Shown: positions 23,759 through 36,092 of the stretch, piece after piece
Position numbering within the stretch: the first letter of the stretch is position 1
Layout of the letters: the number at the start of each line of letters is the position of its first letter
Source of the DNA: Cryptomeria japonica
Taxonomy: Eukaryota > Streptophyta > Pinopsida > Cupressales > Cupressaceae
Direction of reading: 5' to 3'
NCBI RefSeq assembly: GCF_030272615.1
Contig: NC_081414.1
Location: 825,868,896 to 825,932,895 of the forward strand
Length of the DNA: 64,000 nt
Notes under the pieces: generated by a model
What the model saw: the letters and a program-made list of their open reading frames with translations, nothing else
The model's database searches: none
Told to the model about the DNA's origin: nothing
Position numbers and translations under genes: made by a program

Positions 23759-24355
23759 TGGAGGACATAAACACGAGATAGTGTGTCGCCCAAGATCAAC
23801 ATGTTATCCAATAGAACATAAACAATACAACCACATTGGCCTCCGCAAGTTCTTTACATGCTTCCTTTTTCACACTTCATTTGCCAATGCATATATCAAA
23901 ATTATATCGAAATTACTAGAATGGGACAAGGTAATCCAGACCCAAAGATATTGACCCATTATCACAAAACTCAACCACAACATCTCCAAATAGATTCCAT
24001 GCATAGGTCAATAATACCACTATCATGAAACTTGAAGAGATACAACTGACATGACCAAAATATCTGATACTAGAAAACGTAACTAATATTGGGACTAGTT
24101 TAACCATAACATAGGACTCTGGAGGAAAGGATATTCTGAAAATCACTACATTATATCAACTCCATCTTACTGCACATCACAACACATAGCCATACCAAAA
24201 TTCACATCACCTACTCATATTAAAAACTATACATGCATGTCGACTGCATACAACATCTGGACCAAACCGGGTAACACTGGACTGCATATACTATCTAGTC
24301 CAAATTGGATAACTGGTTTGACATCAATGACAACAATATTCACACAAGTCTAACA
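23759..24355 (-). mobile_element. LTR of a minus-strand copia-type element
   Basis: Read on the minus strand it begins TGTTAGACTTGTGTG. It has TTGTCATTGATGTCAA about 25 bp in, as in the LTRs at 22419 and 47506. A purine-rich tract (minus-strand AAAGAGGGAAAT, 24356-24367) sits just outside it, as expected for a 3' LTR. The far end at about 23759 is a guess. Confidence 0.5.
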
Positions 24356-24932
24356 ATTTCCCTCTTTGTCATTGATGGGAAAACTTATTTGCATATAACT
24401 CAACTCCCCCTAACTCATACATTTCCAGAAACCTCAATTATTTCTTCCCCTTTTATGAAAGAAAAAGAGAAAAGAAAGAAAAATAGAGTATATACACAAC
24501 TGCAAAAATGTCAAAAAATGAATACCACACCAGAAAGAACCTTCAACTACTTTTCTTAGTAAATATAATCTTGTATTTCTCCTTTAGTTCTGGAAGAAGA
24601 ATTTCCCAAGAATTTATGGCAAGTTTAATGCTAATTGAAAGTCTTTTGTATTCCACCAACAAATCAATAGCATGGGAGAAACTGACCGGAGCAGATGTGT
24701 TCTACTCATACTCAACTACACTATCAAGCAATGCAGAAAAATGCTCCAACTTTGCTTCAAAACATATTCACAAAGTCTTCTCTCTGCCTTTGCAAGAATA
24801 AGGGTTTAGCTTGAAGAGAGTTAATTCTTTTCCTCTGCTCACCATCCTTGTCATCTAGAAAATCAAAAGATTTGCCTAAAGTACTCAATTCATCTTCAAT
24901 ACCATCAATTTTGGCTTTATGCTTTATTGTTG

Positions 24933-26220
24933 CTACGAACCAAGAGATACAATACCTATAGACTCTGTTGGCATTGCACAGATATAGACTCTCAACTCTT
25001 CAATACATGCTGATAAAACTTTCTTCACATCATCATAATAATTCAACAGATTTTGCATATCAAAACCTTTTTCTTTCTTAGAGAACTCCTTAAGAACCTC
25101 ATTCAAAGATTCCAGAAGAAAATTAATGATATCATCAATGCTCATGATTTTCTGGATTAAATGATTCAATAGAACACCTTTGATTTTATCTAACTCTACT
25201 AAAGTTAGCCAACCATCCATACTACCGACTAATTCCAGCAAATTAGATTCATCTTCTAATTTTGCAACCGTTGAATCTCCTCCAGCTATAGGAGACTCCA
25301 GATCCTCAATCACAACGATATCTTCTTCATTTAGATCCACCTTTCTTTTCTTTAATTCCGAAACACTAGCAAAAACAAACTGTCTTCTTTTCCTCTTTTT
25401 GAAGGAAGAACCTCCAGAACTGAAAACAAGGGATATTAGGCCAACACTCCACATGTCTAGAAAAGATTTGAAATATGCATCACAAACTTCCTCTTTACTA
25501 TCCAAACTCTTCAAATACCTAAATATCTTCCTTGCAATTGGAACACTAGATTCCCATATAACATTATCTTTTGCTGGAGGTGATCCCAACCAATACATGA
25601 CCAAACTCACAACCAATGAACCAAACCAGAAAGGATAATTCTTCTCTTTTGGAATCTTAACATTTTCTAGCAATAATTATCTCAACAATTCACACAAGTT
25701 GAATGATTTATTTTTCATTACAGGCATATGTGCCATATATACTGCAATTGTCGAAGTGACACCTTCCCTATTCCTAAAATGGATTTTATAAGAAATATCA
25801 TAGGCAATATACCTCACCATAGGGTTAATAATCTTGTCAAGGATCAATGCTCAATGCTCATTGATCACTCTTCATGTTGGTTAGGGATTTTACTTCTCTA
25901 TTAAAATTTGACTTCTTAGCTAAAATATCTCCATTGTCGCACAAACTGGTGATTGCAGAGATAACCTCCTTCGTGATTGGATAGGGTTTATCCAACACAA
26001 TGTTGTCATCCTGTACATGGCTAAGGATCATCTTGATAACCTCCGCATTATCTATCCAAGGGAATTTTGTCCATAGATTTAGACCTTTTCTCTCCAATAT
26101 CTTAATTCTTTGCAACTCAACATTATTCAGATGGGTGAGTGCAAGAAGTTGAGTCCACTTTTTGGCCAAAAAGTGGAAGTGTTTTCCTGTGTTTTCCCCG
26201 ATTTTCAGATTTTGCCACAT
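24933..26220 (-). other. Unknown coding-like stretch within the LTR element
   Basis: Two long minus-strand frames (26220-25858 and 25673-24933) belong to the same interior. The first has KHFHFLAKKWTQLLALTHLN and PWIDNAEVIKMILSHVQDDN. The second has YPFWFGSLVVSLVMYWLGSP, then a basic patch FKKRKRRQF and acidic segments (DLNEEDIVVIEDLESP). A helical tail with many Leu/Ile follows. I know no family with this content. Such extra frames are found in some large plant LTR elements, with unknown roles. Treated as part of a fossil element. Confidence 0.45.
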
Positions 26221-27019
26221 TTGACCTCAAAATTTGAAGCACTTAGAGATTGAATCTTAAAAAAAGTAAGTAATAAAAAATGTAGCACTCAGAGCATACA
26301 TTCCAAATCTGTAATTTATTTTAATACCCAAATAATATAAATTGACTTTCAAAAGGGATTTCTAAAACCCACTTTTTAAAAATGTCTGTTTCAAGACCAT
26401 ACCATGAACATGTACGACCACCACTTTTTGACATAGATAATTTTTTTTTTCAAACCCTCCTGGGAAATGATCTCCAACACACTAAAGATTGATAAGGATA
26501 TTTTTTTGTAATTTTTTTTTGAATATTTTTTCTTAATTGATTTTTTATTGACCCTAATTGTCGTTTTAAAAACTCATTGTGTACGGCCAACATAATTTGA
26601 CCTAAACTTATCATTTTCTAAACTTTTTTTTAAAATAAAAAATAATAATGTTTAGATTGATGACATATAATTTGTTTTTTCAAAAAATGTAAAAACAAAA
26701 AAAAAGTTATTAAATAAACAAAATCAATTAATATTTTAAGTTTATGGACTAGATTGAGTACAAATTAATTGAAAAGTAGAAAAAATAATCAAATATTTAA
26801 AAACATTGCATATTTAGAATCGACAAACTGTAATTTGAAATGGGTTTTAATTTCGTCAAAAAATTCTCTGATAATGGGCATGAAAAATATGATAGAATTT
26901 AGTATTTGAGCATGTCATTGATAAAAGTTTGAACTTGCAGGTCCAAGGCTAAGGGTTGAGAATTCCATGCCTTTCCCAAACCTAAACCTGATGCACATGG
27001 CAGGATTTGTTTTCAAAAT

Positions 27020-27260
27020 TTAAGTAATGGGGCCCGCTATGTTTTTGACCATTAAAATGAGTTTGTAGGATTTTTTTTTATAATAATTTTACAAAATGGG
27101 GACTCATTTTTTAAATAACAGAGTCCCATTATTTGAAAATATACAATTTAAAAAAAGGGGCCCCATTTTTTAAAAATGGGACCCCATTTTATGATTTTTG
27201 GGCTTGGGAGTTCAAAGCATAACATATCCTTGTTTTCTAAAAAATGAGTCCCCATTTTCG
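27020..27260 (+). repeat. Cluster of GGGGCCCC/AAAATGGG inverted motifs
   Basis: Within 240 bp the phrases AATGGGGCCC, AAAATGGGGACTCATTTT, GGGGCCCCATTTTTT, AAAATGGGACCCCATTTTA and AATGAGTCCCCATTTT occur. Arms such as AAAATGGGG and CCCCATTTT are reverse complements, so several small hairpins are possible. The cluster stands out in an AT-rich region. Confidence 0.6.
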
Positions 27261-27811
27261 ATGACGGTCTTCTCAACGCGTGCACTCCTTCCAAATTGGT
27301 ACCCAACTTCTTGCACCCACCCAGACCAACTTCAACATTTCTAATTTTTTTTCAAGTTGAATTCATCTAGAAATACCTTGTCCAAATCTAAATCTTTCTA
27401 CTAGATTCCCCGATGATCATCTTGCCTTCCATGAATACTTGCACTTCTCTATTGCTCTGCTGCTCCTCTACTATTCGCAATATTATTAAGCACAAATGAC
27501 TGATAATAAATTAGAAAAATTGATACTTATCTCGCCAAAAAATTCCTTTGAGGGTTTTGCCACTAAAAACTATCTCATCAATGATGTCAGTAAAATACCT
27601 TCGATTACTGGATAGCCTCTAAAAATAATCATGCCAAATCAATGACATGATCCACTCAAACTGGGGAGAGTGAAACATTTTTCCTTCAAAATAGAGCTCC
27701 CCCTGAACCAAAGCACTATACTCAGTTATCGAAGGAAGAGGTGCCTGCATCAGATTCCAGTACATCAGGCTCATTTCCTTTGTTCACATCCTTCTTTCTC
27801 CTGATCAAATT

Positions 27812-28333
27812 TTACTTCTTCTTTGATTCATCATTCTTCATCACACTCTTCTTAGTAGATTTATCTATATTTTGATTCCTACATTGATTAGCATAATGTC
27901 TGGTATGCTTGCATTTGAAACAACTGATAACCTTCCTTGTAGAGTTTACTAGATGGGATCTATATCTGCATTGATTAGCTTTATGACCATAGCCATTGCA
28001 AATATAACAATAACCATGAAAGTTGTAATTCATCTTGTTTGCTTCAATTGGATTATGATTTTGACTCACAATATAATTTCTACAATGATTTGCTTGATGA
28101 CACAACCTCTTGCAACTATAACACTCGATGCTTCTACAATTTGCAGCCTTATGTCCAAATTTATTGCATTGAAAATAATAACTATTAAAAGATGAGTACC
28201 TTTGTGCATTAGGTTTACGAACTAATCTTCTTGCATTAGAATTTTGATTTTGCGATTTTCCTTCATTTCTTGACTTCTTTTCAACTTCAGCTTTGATCTC
28301 TTTCTTTTTTCTTGACCATTTTGATCCTAACAT
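27812..28333 (-). other. Gag-like region with a cluster of CCHC zinc knuckles
   Basis: The minus-strand frame starts with a very basic segment (KWSRKKKEIKAEVEKKSRNE). It then carries a row of retroviral-type zinc knuckles (for example CYSCKRLCHQANHC, CYICNGYGHKANQC, CFKCKHTRHYANQC) separated by 15-25 residues. Such knuckles bind single-stranded nucleic acid. One or two is usual in plant copia gag; a row of four is unusual. Location and strand tie it to the LTR element whose 3' LTR is at 23759-24355. A host CCHC protein is a less likely alternative. Confidence 0.55.
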
Positions 28334-28349
28334 CCACTGGGTTGAAATG

Positions 28350-29941
28350 TAATGCCTGCCAAAATACCCTAGAGAAAATAACTAAACAAGCTAACAAATA
28401 GGGATATATTTTTTTTGAATCATTTACTAATGCAACAAGGTAAACAATCATAACTTCTAAGCATAGATTAATTCCATAAGAATGCATAAACCATCATGGT
28501 CATAACCATAACTAATATACATCATCGAATGCAAGCGGAAATAACATCTTAACCATAAACATATGCCCATTCATCATTTCCCTAGGGTACTTTAATGTCA
28601 CTACTTACTAGCAACATTTCATTAACATGCCTACATTGTCAAATCATAAACATTCAATACAATTAGGATCTATTCATCACTTCCTTATCATGAGATTATA
28701 AATTTCCAATGCATAACTTCATAATGCCCATCAAATATCTAAGTTCATTTAAGTACCAAATCAAATACTTCTAATCTCCTTATTACTACATCATGAAGCT
28801 ATCTACATCTTTTTCCTATAAATAGAATTAGAATATTTCCTTAAGATTACTCTCTACAAAATGTATCAAATTACTAACCATACATGTATGCAAATATTAG
28901 AACAACAAGTACTAATTCACTTCCAAATAGGATCTCATGCTATAACACCAAAATAAGAATCATATGCTATAACAAGAATGCACCAAGTCTAAACATTCTA
29001 TTCTCTCATCCATCATAAGATCTCATTCCTATACATGGTGAACATCTCCACAACATGAACCATATGATAATACACCATCTTATTTCTTTTCAAGATCATA
29101 TTCTTTACATCAATATCATACCCTATTACATAAGTGTACATGATACAAGTGCATAGTCTTCTTTACAATTACAATTCCATTGTGAATATACATACAATCT
29201 TTACACATAGAAATCAACTGCATATCATTCACATAAAGGAGAGTCATAGAATCCATAGTTACGCACACTAGCATCAATGAAAATCATCCCAATGGAAGAA
29301 GGCATCAAACTACCCGATCATGTGGAACCAAATAGGAACCACCCCCCGTGCTAGGAGATGACATGGGGTTCCAACTCACACTCAATACCTACACTGACAC
29401 TTAACAACCAAGGGAATCAACATGACAACCACAAGATATCAACAAAGAACACTGAACCAAATCATAATACAAGGCTAATCATAAATCAATAAACTCCCAG
29501 AGGCATAATCAACAACTAAGGACATAAGGATAATGGAAACATGTAGGGAAGCGTGTCATCACATGCTAGCCTCGTGTGGAATACTCCTCAACCTTGGAGC
29601 TAAAAAAGGGCGGTCGATCTACCGCCCTAACGGTCTTCCCAATCATAGATTCCAAAACCATCTCCCTGGAATTTGCCATCCCAAAATCATCTCCCTGGGA
29701 CCCACCATTGGGGTACACAACTCAAATTCATTATCTTTGTTTTAGTGAATCCTATTTACCCAACCCACTAATAAATTATTATGGTTATCACTTGTAATTA
29801 TACGTAAAATCTTCATGTGGTTCCTTGGCTGGTCTAGACCCCCTTCTAGAAGTCTATTGCTCACAACCCTAGTCCACACATGCAAGAGCCCATTCTCCCA
29901 TCCATGGACCAATACCTTAGGGTGAACATAAAAATATCATC
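28350..29941 (+). mobile_element. LTR-like sequence starting TGTAATGCC
   Basis: The zinc-knuckle interior stops abruptly where TGTAATGCCTGCCAAAATAC begins at 28350, a start typical of plant gypsy LTRs. The right end was not located. The sequence runs up to the gypsy insertion at 29947 and may resume after 49160. It contains a short perfect hairpin at 29608-29627. No protein was recognised. The call rests only on the abrupt edge and the terminal sequence. Confidence 0.35.
29608..29627 (+). repeat. Perfect short inverted repeat
   Basis: GGGCGGT and ACCGCCC flank a 6-nt loop. It is a GC-rich stem in AT-rich surroundings; role unknown. Confidence 0.8.
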
Positions 29942-29946
29942 ACAAT
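29942..29946 (+). repeat. Target-site duplication (left) of the gypsy element
   Basis: ACAAT directly precedes the element and is repeated at 49156-49160 directly after it. Matching 5-bp duplications fix both ends of the insertion. Confidence 0.8.
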
Positions 29947-31150
29947 TATTTGTCCTTACAACTAGGTAATAAAACACAATTTAGAGATTAAATATCCTTG
30001 AATAGCTAACTTTTCTTGTGGCAAAGGCTCATTTAGTTATCAACCAGGGACATAAACTTGAAATGGGCCAACATTATATGTGCACCAAGTTCATATTACA
30101 ACCATTCTATATTACTACAAGAAAGGAAATTCTTCTTAAAGTAAACACACAGAATCTCAAATGAACTAATACTTAATCTTACAACTGGAAATCACTTTAA
30201 ACAACTACTGTTAAATGATAAAGTTCTGGCAGGTAGCAAGAACTACTCTGTTGCTATGGCTACAGGAACAGAGACAAGAACTGTTTCCTATGGCTGTAGG
30301 AACACACAACTATAGAAACAACTACTAAAGAAGTATAAAACTAATTGGAACATATAAAGGATTACTCACCAAGTGGGCCCCCTTGAGTGAGTATCTCTAG
30401 AACTTGAGATTACAATTATCTAATCATTCAAAATCACATATTTCATCTTTACTGAAAAATACATAAACAATGCCAGAAGACTGTGTATTACAAAATACTA
30501 TGGTCATTCTCTGCTATCCCCGAGAGGAGAGAGAGATCCCTTTATTTATAGGAAAACTTATAACAAACTTCTAACTGATCGACCACATTCCTATGGAATA
30601 GACGAACAAGATTTATTAACAAGAGAAGAAGAAGTCAACGCAGGACAATAGAACAACATCTGTCTTGCAGCTGAGAAAATATAGCATGACTCGCTTCCTA
30701 GATCTAAGCTCCACTAAGAATATTTATAGATGTTTCATAAATCAATCCATTGAAGAACCGATCAAGTGGTTTCGATCATTACTGCATTTTTCTGATTGGG
30801 TCTGCATTGTGGTTATATGTTTGATGCTCTTTTGAACTGCCATTTGTCTTTACTTCACCTTTGCAGACCTTACATCATGACATTAATATGCACACCAAAC
30901 ATGTGTATATCTTAATGCTAACATGATATAATGTAAACCATATTTATAATTGATTTTAGAAATTTGCACAAATAGATCATTTAAAATCATTATATGACAT
31001 CCTTGGGTATAAGTTAAACCAGTTTCAGGAACACTTAAAAGGTACCAACTTAGGAGAATATTATAATCCAAATGTCATCTAATCATAAGACCTAGGCAGG
31101 AGTATTATATAAAAAATCTATCAAAGTAGAGCCATTATTTAGGCTCATCA
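29947..31150 (-). repeat. 3' LTR of the gypsy element
   Basis: This 1204-bp LTR aligns throughout with 46386-49155 once the solo LTR in the latter is removed. On the minus strand it begins TGATGAGCC directly after the purine tract. A TATA-like CCTATAAATAAAGGG lies near 30540-30554 on the minus strand and is partly kept in the other LTR. Confidence 0.88.
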
Positions 31151-31160
31151 TCTCCCCCTA
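31151..31160 (-). other. Polypurine tract of the gypsy element
   Basis: The minus strand reads TAGGGGGAGA immediately before the 3' LTR, the expected site and composition for the plus-strand primer. A second purine run, GTGGGGGGA (minus strand, about 33829-33838), lies between integrase and the extra 3' region and might be an internal tract. Confidence 0.75.
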
Positions 31161-31360
31161 ACCTAACTTTTTGTTGATCCTCTAGCAATAGAAAATTTTT
31201 GGATTCTGGCATTGATTTGGAAATTGCCTGGAGTAACCTGCCCAGAACTGCCTGTAGATAAGCTTCAGTAGAATCCTTTCATTTTCTCTAATCTCATCCA
31301 CCTGGTACGTTATGCTACTTCACTATATGGTGGGTCACTGTCCCTGTATCCCATCAGTGG

Positions 31361-33404
31361 CTATAGGAGGATTGGAGGCTGAAAAATGAGAGGCAACCAA
31401 TGTTGTTCCTTTGTTCTTCCCAAGTGCATATACTTGGGTGCTCTGTTTAATGTTGCATGGTAATTTTGTGCAGAGTGTGGTTCAGATTGCTTTAACTCAT
31501 CTGTTAGGCTATTCGAGTGTTGGACTATATGTTCTATTGCTGCTTGTCCTTCCCTTGGATCCATTTGTTCATAATCTTTATACATTTCTTCCCTTAAGGG
31601 TAGGATTTCCTTTGCATAATCTGGCTCGTATACAATCTTTTGCCAATCAAAGTAAAGTCGCCTAGGTTCCCTTGATTCAGCCCTTAAGGGCAATGAAAGA
31701 TCAAAGTCAAGTTCTTCCTTGCGATGCACCTAAAACTAGTCTCCCCTTTATATTTCATTCTGCATCCATGACATAAGAGCTCTCAATTGGATATCTCCAA
31801 TGTAAAGGAGAGGGTTCCAATCAACATCATTAGGAATGGCATAATTATGTACATAAAGTTCACAGAGTAGATTTTTGATTGCTATAGGAGATGTTTGATA
31901 AGCATTGTATAATTCTTCTGGTGTTTGCAATGAGGGACTTAAATCTCTGATAATCCTCATCATTTGGAAACTAATGTGTTGTTCTCTTAAATATAGAGAG
32001 TAAACATGAGGAGGAGCTTGACATTGCATCAATTGTGGTACCATGGTGGCTATTGTTTCCACCTTAGCTTTAAGCTGGGCTATTTCCTCATCTTTTTTCT
32101 CAATAACTTTCTTCTACCAGTCAATTATCATTTGCATTTTTACCTTTTTGAGTTCCCAATCCTCATAAAGAGAAAGTCCCATTGCATGACTAGTAAGGGA
32201 AGTAGTTAGCCTATGAACAAGTGCCCTAGGTTTCTTCTTTTCTACTTTTCTCTTTGCTTCAATAACCTACTCTACAACAGATGCTAAGTTGTCCAATCTT
32301 TCAAAACCTACTTCTTTCTAAGGCTGCTCAATATCCTGGAGTTCCCCTTCTTCCTAAAGCTGCAATACTTGTTCTTCCTCCATATTTTGCAGTTCTTCCT
32401 CTTCTTCATGTTCTCTTTGATGTTCATTTGGTGGAGAAGGAGGGATATCATTGTGAAGTGGACTGTATTGTTCTTGCTCTGGGGAGACAATCAGGATTGT
32501 AATATTTGGCTCTGTGGGTTGGTCTTGGCTTTTAAACTTTTTACGAAGCCTACCACTACTTCTTCAAGATTTTCCTTTTTCAACTGTAAGGCTACTTCAT
32601 GTAGCCAATTCTTCATCCACTTCAACAGTTACTGCAGGAACTGGTTTTACAATTTTTCTTTTCTTGGCCACAGGAGGGGATAAATTCTCATTTTTATTTT
32701 TCTCTTATGTTCTATGTCAACTTGTTTTTCTTTGCCCTTTTCTTTCATGTGGTAGCCCTAGTTTTTCTTAGAATTTAAGAAGGAACCTCGGTTGTAGCTT
32801 CTTCTTGTAAGGGTTCCTTTGCTACAAGAATATTTTGTTCTGATGATATCAAAAAGGGTGAGGGTTCAAGAGGGGAACCCGGTTTTTCAAGGTTTTCTTG
32901 TTCCTGAGATGGAAGTGGCTCCTCTATAACCATGTTCTCTACCTTAAACATTCTAGTTTCAAAAAATTCATTCCAAAGCATTGGAGAAACATCTCTCAAA
33001 GATTTTTCAACTAATAGCTTAATTAGGCAATGATGAGAAATAGAGTGAGGCCTATCTTTCTGGGTCTCTGTTGCACTTATGGAAAGAAGGTTGTACAATA
33101 GGCTTGGAACATTCATCCTTCTTCTGTGGTGTAGATAACTTAGGAGCTTGAAGTGATGAGAATGCAGACATGAGAACCTTCCTTCACAGGTTAAATATTT
33201 TAAAACATACAATGCTACTGCTTTCCATTCAGGCGGAAGGGATTCTCGCCTAGTTCCTTGTCTATCTACTACTAATGGGGGTTCTCCTGGACGTGTAAAT
33301 TTTGCTCTTGCACTGCGTGCATCCTTGGATTCTGAGTACTTCTCCCCATCTATTGGTAACCCAATTACCTCTGCTATCCATTCCTCTGTAACCACCACTC
33401 TCAA
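31361..33404 (-). other. Extra 3' reading region of the gypsy element
   Basis: Downstream of integrase on the element's strand lies a coding-like region with VVVTEEWIAEVIGLPIDGEK, ALYVLKYLTCEGRF, then HSHHFKLLSYLHHRRRMN. This is the place where Athila elements carry an env-like frame. The content looks more like the 'putative plant transposon protein' family found in many plant gypsy elements; that is recognition by eye. No signal peptide or transmembrane segment is evident. It is broken in several places. Confidence 0.5.
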
Positions 33405-34210
33405 CCCTTTTACCCGAGTTTCTCCATTTGAAAGTGTGCAGGTAAATTCCCTCGCAATTTCTTCATTAAAATCTGTTAGCTTTAGAAAATAATCCAGCCA
33501 TCCACTATTACGAAATATTGGTTCACAATCCTGGTCTTGAAGAAGAACTTCATGGACTATAGGCTCATGTCAAATAGGTGGACCACCCATTGTAGTGGTA
33601 ACACTTTTAACTCTATAATGGCATAAATCTGCTCAGTTTCTGCACTAAGTTCTGCATTGTAGCATACTCAATGTGCCTTTACTTGGTCGGAACCTAGCTG
33701 CAATCTAAAAATAAATCTAAGAAGACGAACAAGCAGAATACAAGATATCACCTCAAACTAGATATTTGAAAAATAAAATGCAATCCAAGAGGACATCAAA
33801 ATGATCTGCTAGAGTAATTATCAGTGTACTTCCCCCCACAACCTAAGGTTTGACAATGCAGAGGAGGACTGAAAAAGGACAGTATGCAAAATATCATTAT
33901 TAAAGTTAATATGATTTAATTATATACATGCAACAAAAATAAATACACATGAGCATACTTGACATCATGCGAGAATGACTGCAACTTGAAGATATTAAGC
34001 TGTCATGCATGGAAAATGATGCGGAAATGGATGGAGTGAAAGGAAAGAAATGAGTGAATACAAAATGGAATATTTATTATGCAGAAAAGTACTCTCACCA
34101 GATGTGGAAGTATTTATCATGATCATGCGACAAAGATATTAAGATGGAGTGGTGACGACAAAGCCATCAGCAGTGGCTAGAGGAATCTCAACATGATTAG
34201 CAGTGGAAAA

Positions 34211-35509
34211 CTATCGTAGAAAGTCATATTTTCTTAGAGGTTTATGGTATAGGCACAACCAATGACCATTGACTAACAGTTTAAACTTAACAAGATCTAT
34301 TGTAGATAATTTGACAACACCATTAGAAAATGTTTCAACTATCTCATAAGGTCCTAACCATCGTGTCTGTAATTTTCCCAAATTATCTTTATACCTGGAA
34401 TCATAGAGAAGAGCCCAATCACCTAGCGTGAATGATTTATCTTTGATATAGTGATCATGCCACTTCATGTGCTAGTTTTGAATAGATTCAATATGCTGTA
34501 GGGTGGATTTCCTTATCTCATCTAAAGCATAAAGCTGCATGAGCCTTTCTTCTTGTGCTGCAGAAAGAGTCACATCTAAGGAAACAACTGTTCTCAAAGT
34601 TTTATGTTCAAACTCTACAGGCATCATTGATTTTGTCCCATACACCATTTCAAATGGTGTAAACCTTGTCGTAGTTTTCCAGGTGGTTCTATAAGCCCAT
34701 ACAACTTCAAATAATCTACTAGACCAATCTTTTCTATTGAGTGCTACTATTTTGGTCAATATTGATTCAAGCTCCCTGTTAGTAATCTTTGCTTGGACAT
34801 TACCCTGTGGATGATAAGGAGTGGATTTCCTATGCCTGACATTGCATTCATTAACTAGGGCTATGATCACAGTGGAAGTGAACTGTGCCCCTTGATCTGT
34901 CACTATTTCTTTAGAAACTCCATACCGAGTGAAGATTTCTTCATATAAAAATTCTGCTACCTTATTATCTCTAGCATGCTTGAAGGCTTTGACCTTTACC
35001 CATTTAGTAACATAGTCAGTACAAACAAGAATCTAGGAGCGACCATTTGATGATGGATCAATTGGCCCAACAAAGTCTAGGCCCCATTTATAAAATGGCG
35101 TAACAACCACTTGAGGGTACAGAGATATTTCATCAGACCAAGTTGGTCTTCCCATTCTTTGACATTTGTCACATTTCCTGGTGTATTTAACTGCATCCTT
35201 GTACAATGTTGGCCAATAGTACCCTATAGTTAATATCTTGAGAGATATTCTTTTGGTTGAAAAATGACCTCCACAAGGTTCATCATGACAAGCATGAAGT
35301 ATATCATATGTCTTATCTTCCCTTACACAACACCTCATAACTTGATATGGTGCTGTATAAAATAAGCAATCTTCTATCCATGAGAAGTTAAAACTCTTTT
35401 CTACCAGCAGTCTTTTCTCTTTGGGTGAGAAATGTGGGGGTGTCTTGTTAGCTACTAGGTAGCTGGCTATGTCAGCATACCATGGACTATGTAAAATGAT
35501 AGAAAACAA
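34211..35509 (-). other. Integrase region of the gypsy element
   Basis: In order on the minus strand: the HHCC-type zinc part (HACHDEPCGGHFSTKRISLK ... CDKCQRMG), the catalytic core (WGLDFVGPID ... MTDQGAQF ... TPYHPQGNVQAKITNREL), then the C-terminal GPY/F-type module (RWLGPYEIVE ... VKLSTID). This is the plant gypsy integrase layout, which joins element DNA to the genome. It is part of a broken fossil. Confidence 0.85.
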
Positions 35510-35539
35510 ATGCTCATCTGGAAAAGAATCATTAATGAC

Positions 35540-35760
35540 CTCATTATTGTCTTGTGTTTTCTTTCCCCTGTTTATCTATAATAATAATATTAAATTCTTG
35601 CATTAACAACAACCATCTTGCCAATGTACCTGTAATGGAGCTTTCATTCATGAGGTACCCGATGGTTGCATGATCAGTATGTACAAATATTTGATATCCA
35701 GTTATATAGTGTCTAAATTTATTTAGGGGATAGATGACAGCTAACATTTCCTTTTCAGTA
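35540..35760 (-). other. RNase H region of the gypsy element
   Basis: The minus strand reads YITGYQIFVHTDHATIGYLM, then ARWLLLMQEFNIIIIDKQGK. This matches the RNase H domain that follows reverse transcriptase in Ty3/gypsy pol. It is part of a broken fossil. Confidence 0.75.
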
Positions 35761-36092
35761 ACAATGCAATTTAGTTATGGTCCTTGCAAATTTTTACTGA
35801 TGTAATAAATTGTATTTTCCAATACTCCTTGCTTCTGCCCTAGAATTGTTCCTATTGCAAAATCGGATGCATCTATATGAATGTAAAAAGGAATTGACCA
35901 ATCAGGTCCTTTAAGTACAGGGGCCTGGGTTAAGGCTTATTTTAGTTGAGAAAATGATTTTTCACATGCAACTATCCATTCAAACTCAACTTCCTTTGTC
36001 AATAAAGAATATAATGGCCCTGTTTTTTGACTAAAGTCCTTGATAAATCTTCTATAGTACCTTTCATGGCCTAGAAAATTTCTTACATTCTT

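Larger units (their letters stand above)
24368..28349 (-). mobile_element. Interior of an LTR element with unknown ORF and zinc-knuckle region
   Basis: This interior lies behind the 3' LTR at 23759-24355, on the same strand. Its parts are a coding-like stretch of unknown function at about 24933-26220, a middle part (26221-27811) without recognisable protein, and a gag-like zinc-knuckle region at 27812-28333. I could not recognise protease, integrase or reverse transcriptase, so it may be a non-autonomous derivative. The 5' LTR was not found; another LTR-like sequence begins at 28350. The element is broken in several places and fairly old. Confidence 0.5.

Noticed and set aside
27953-28195. 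80-codon plus-strand frame opposite the zinc-knuckle region
   Set aside because: A shadow of the Cys/His-rich minus-strand frame.
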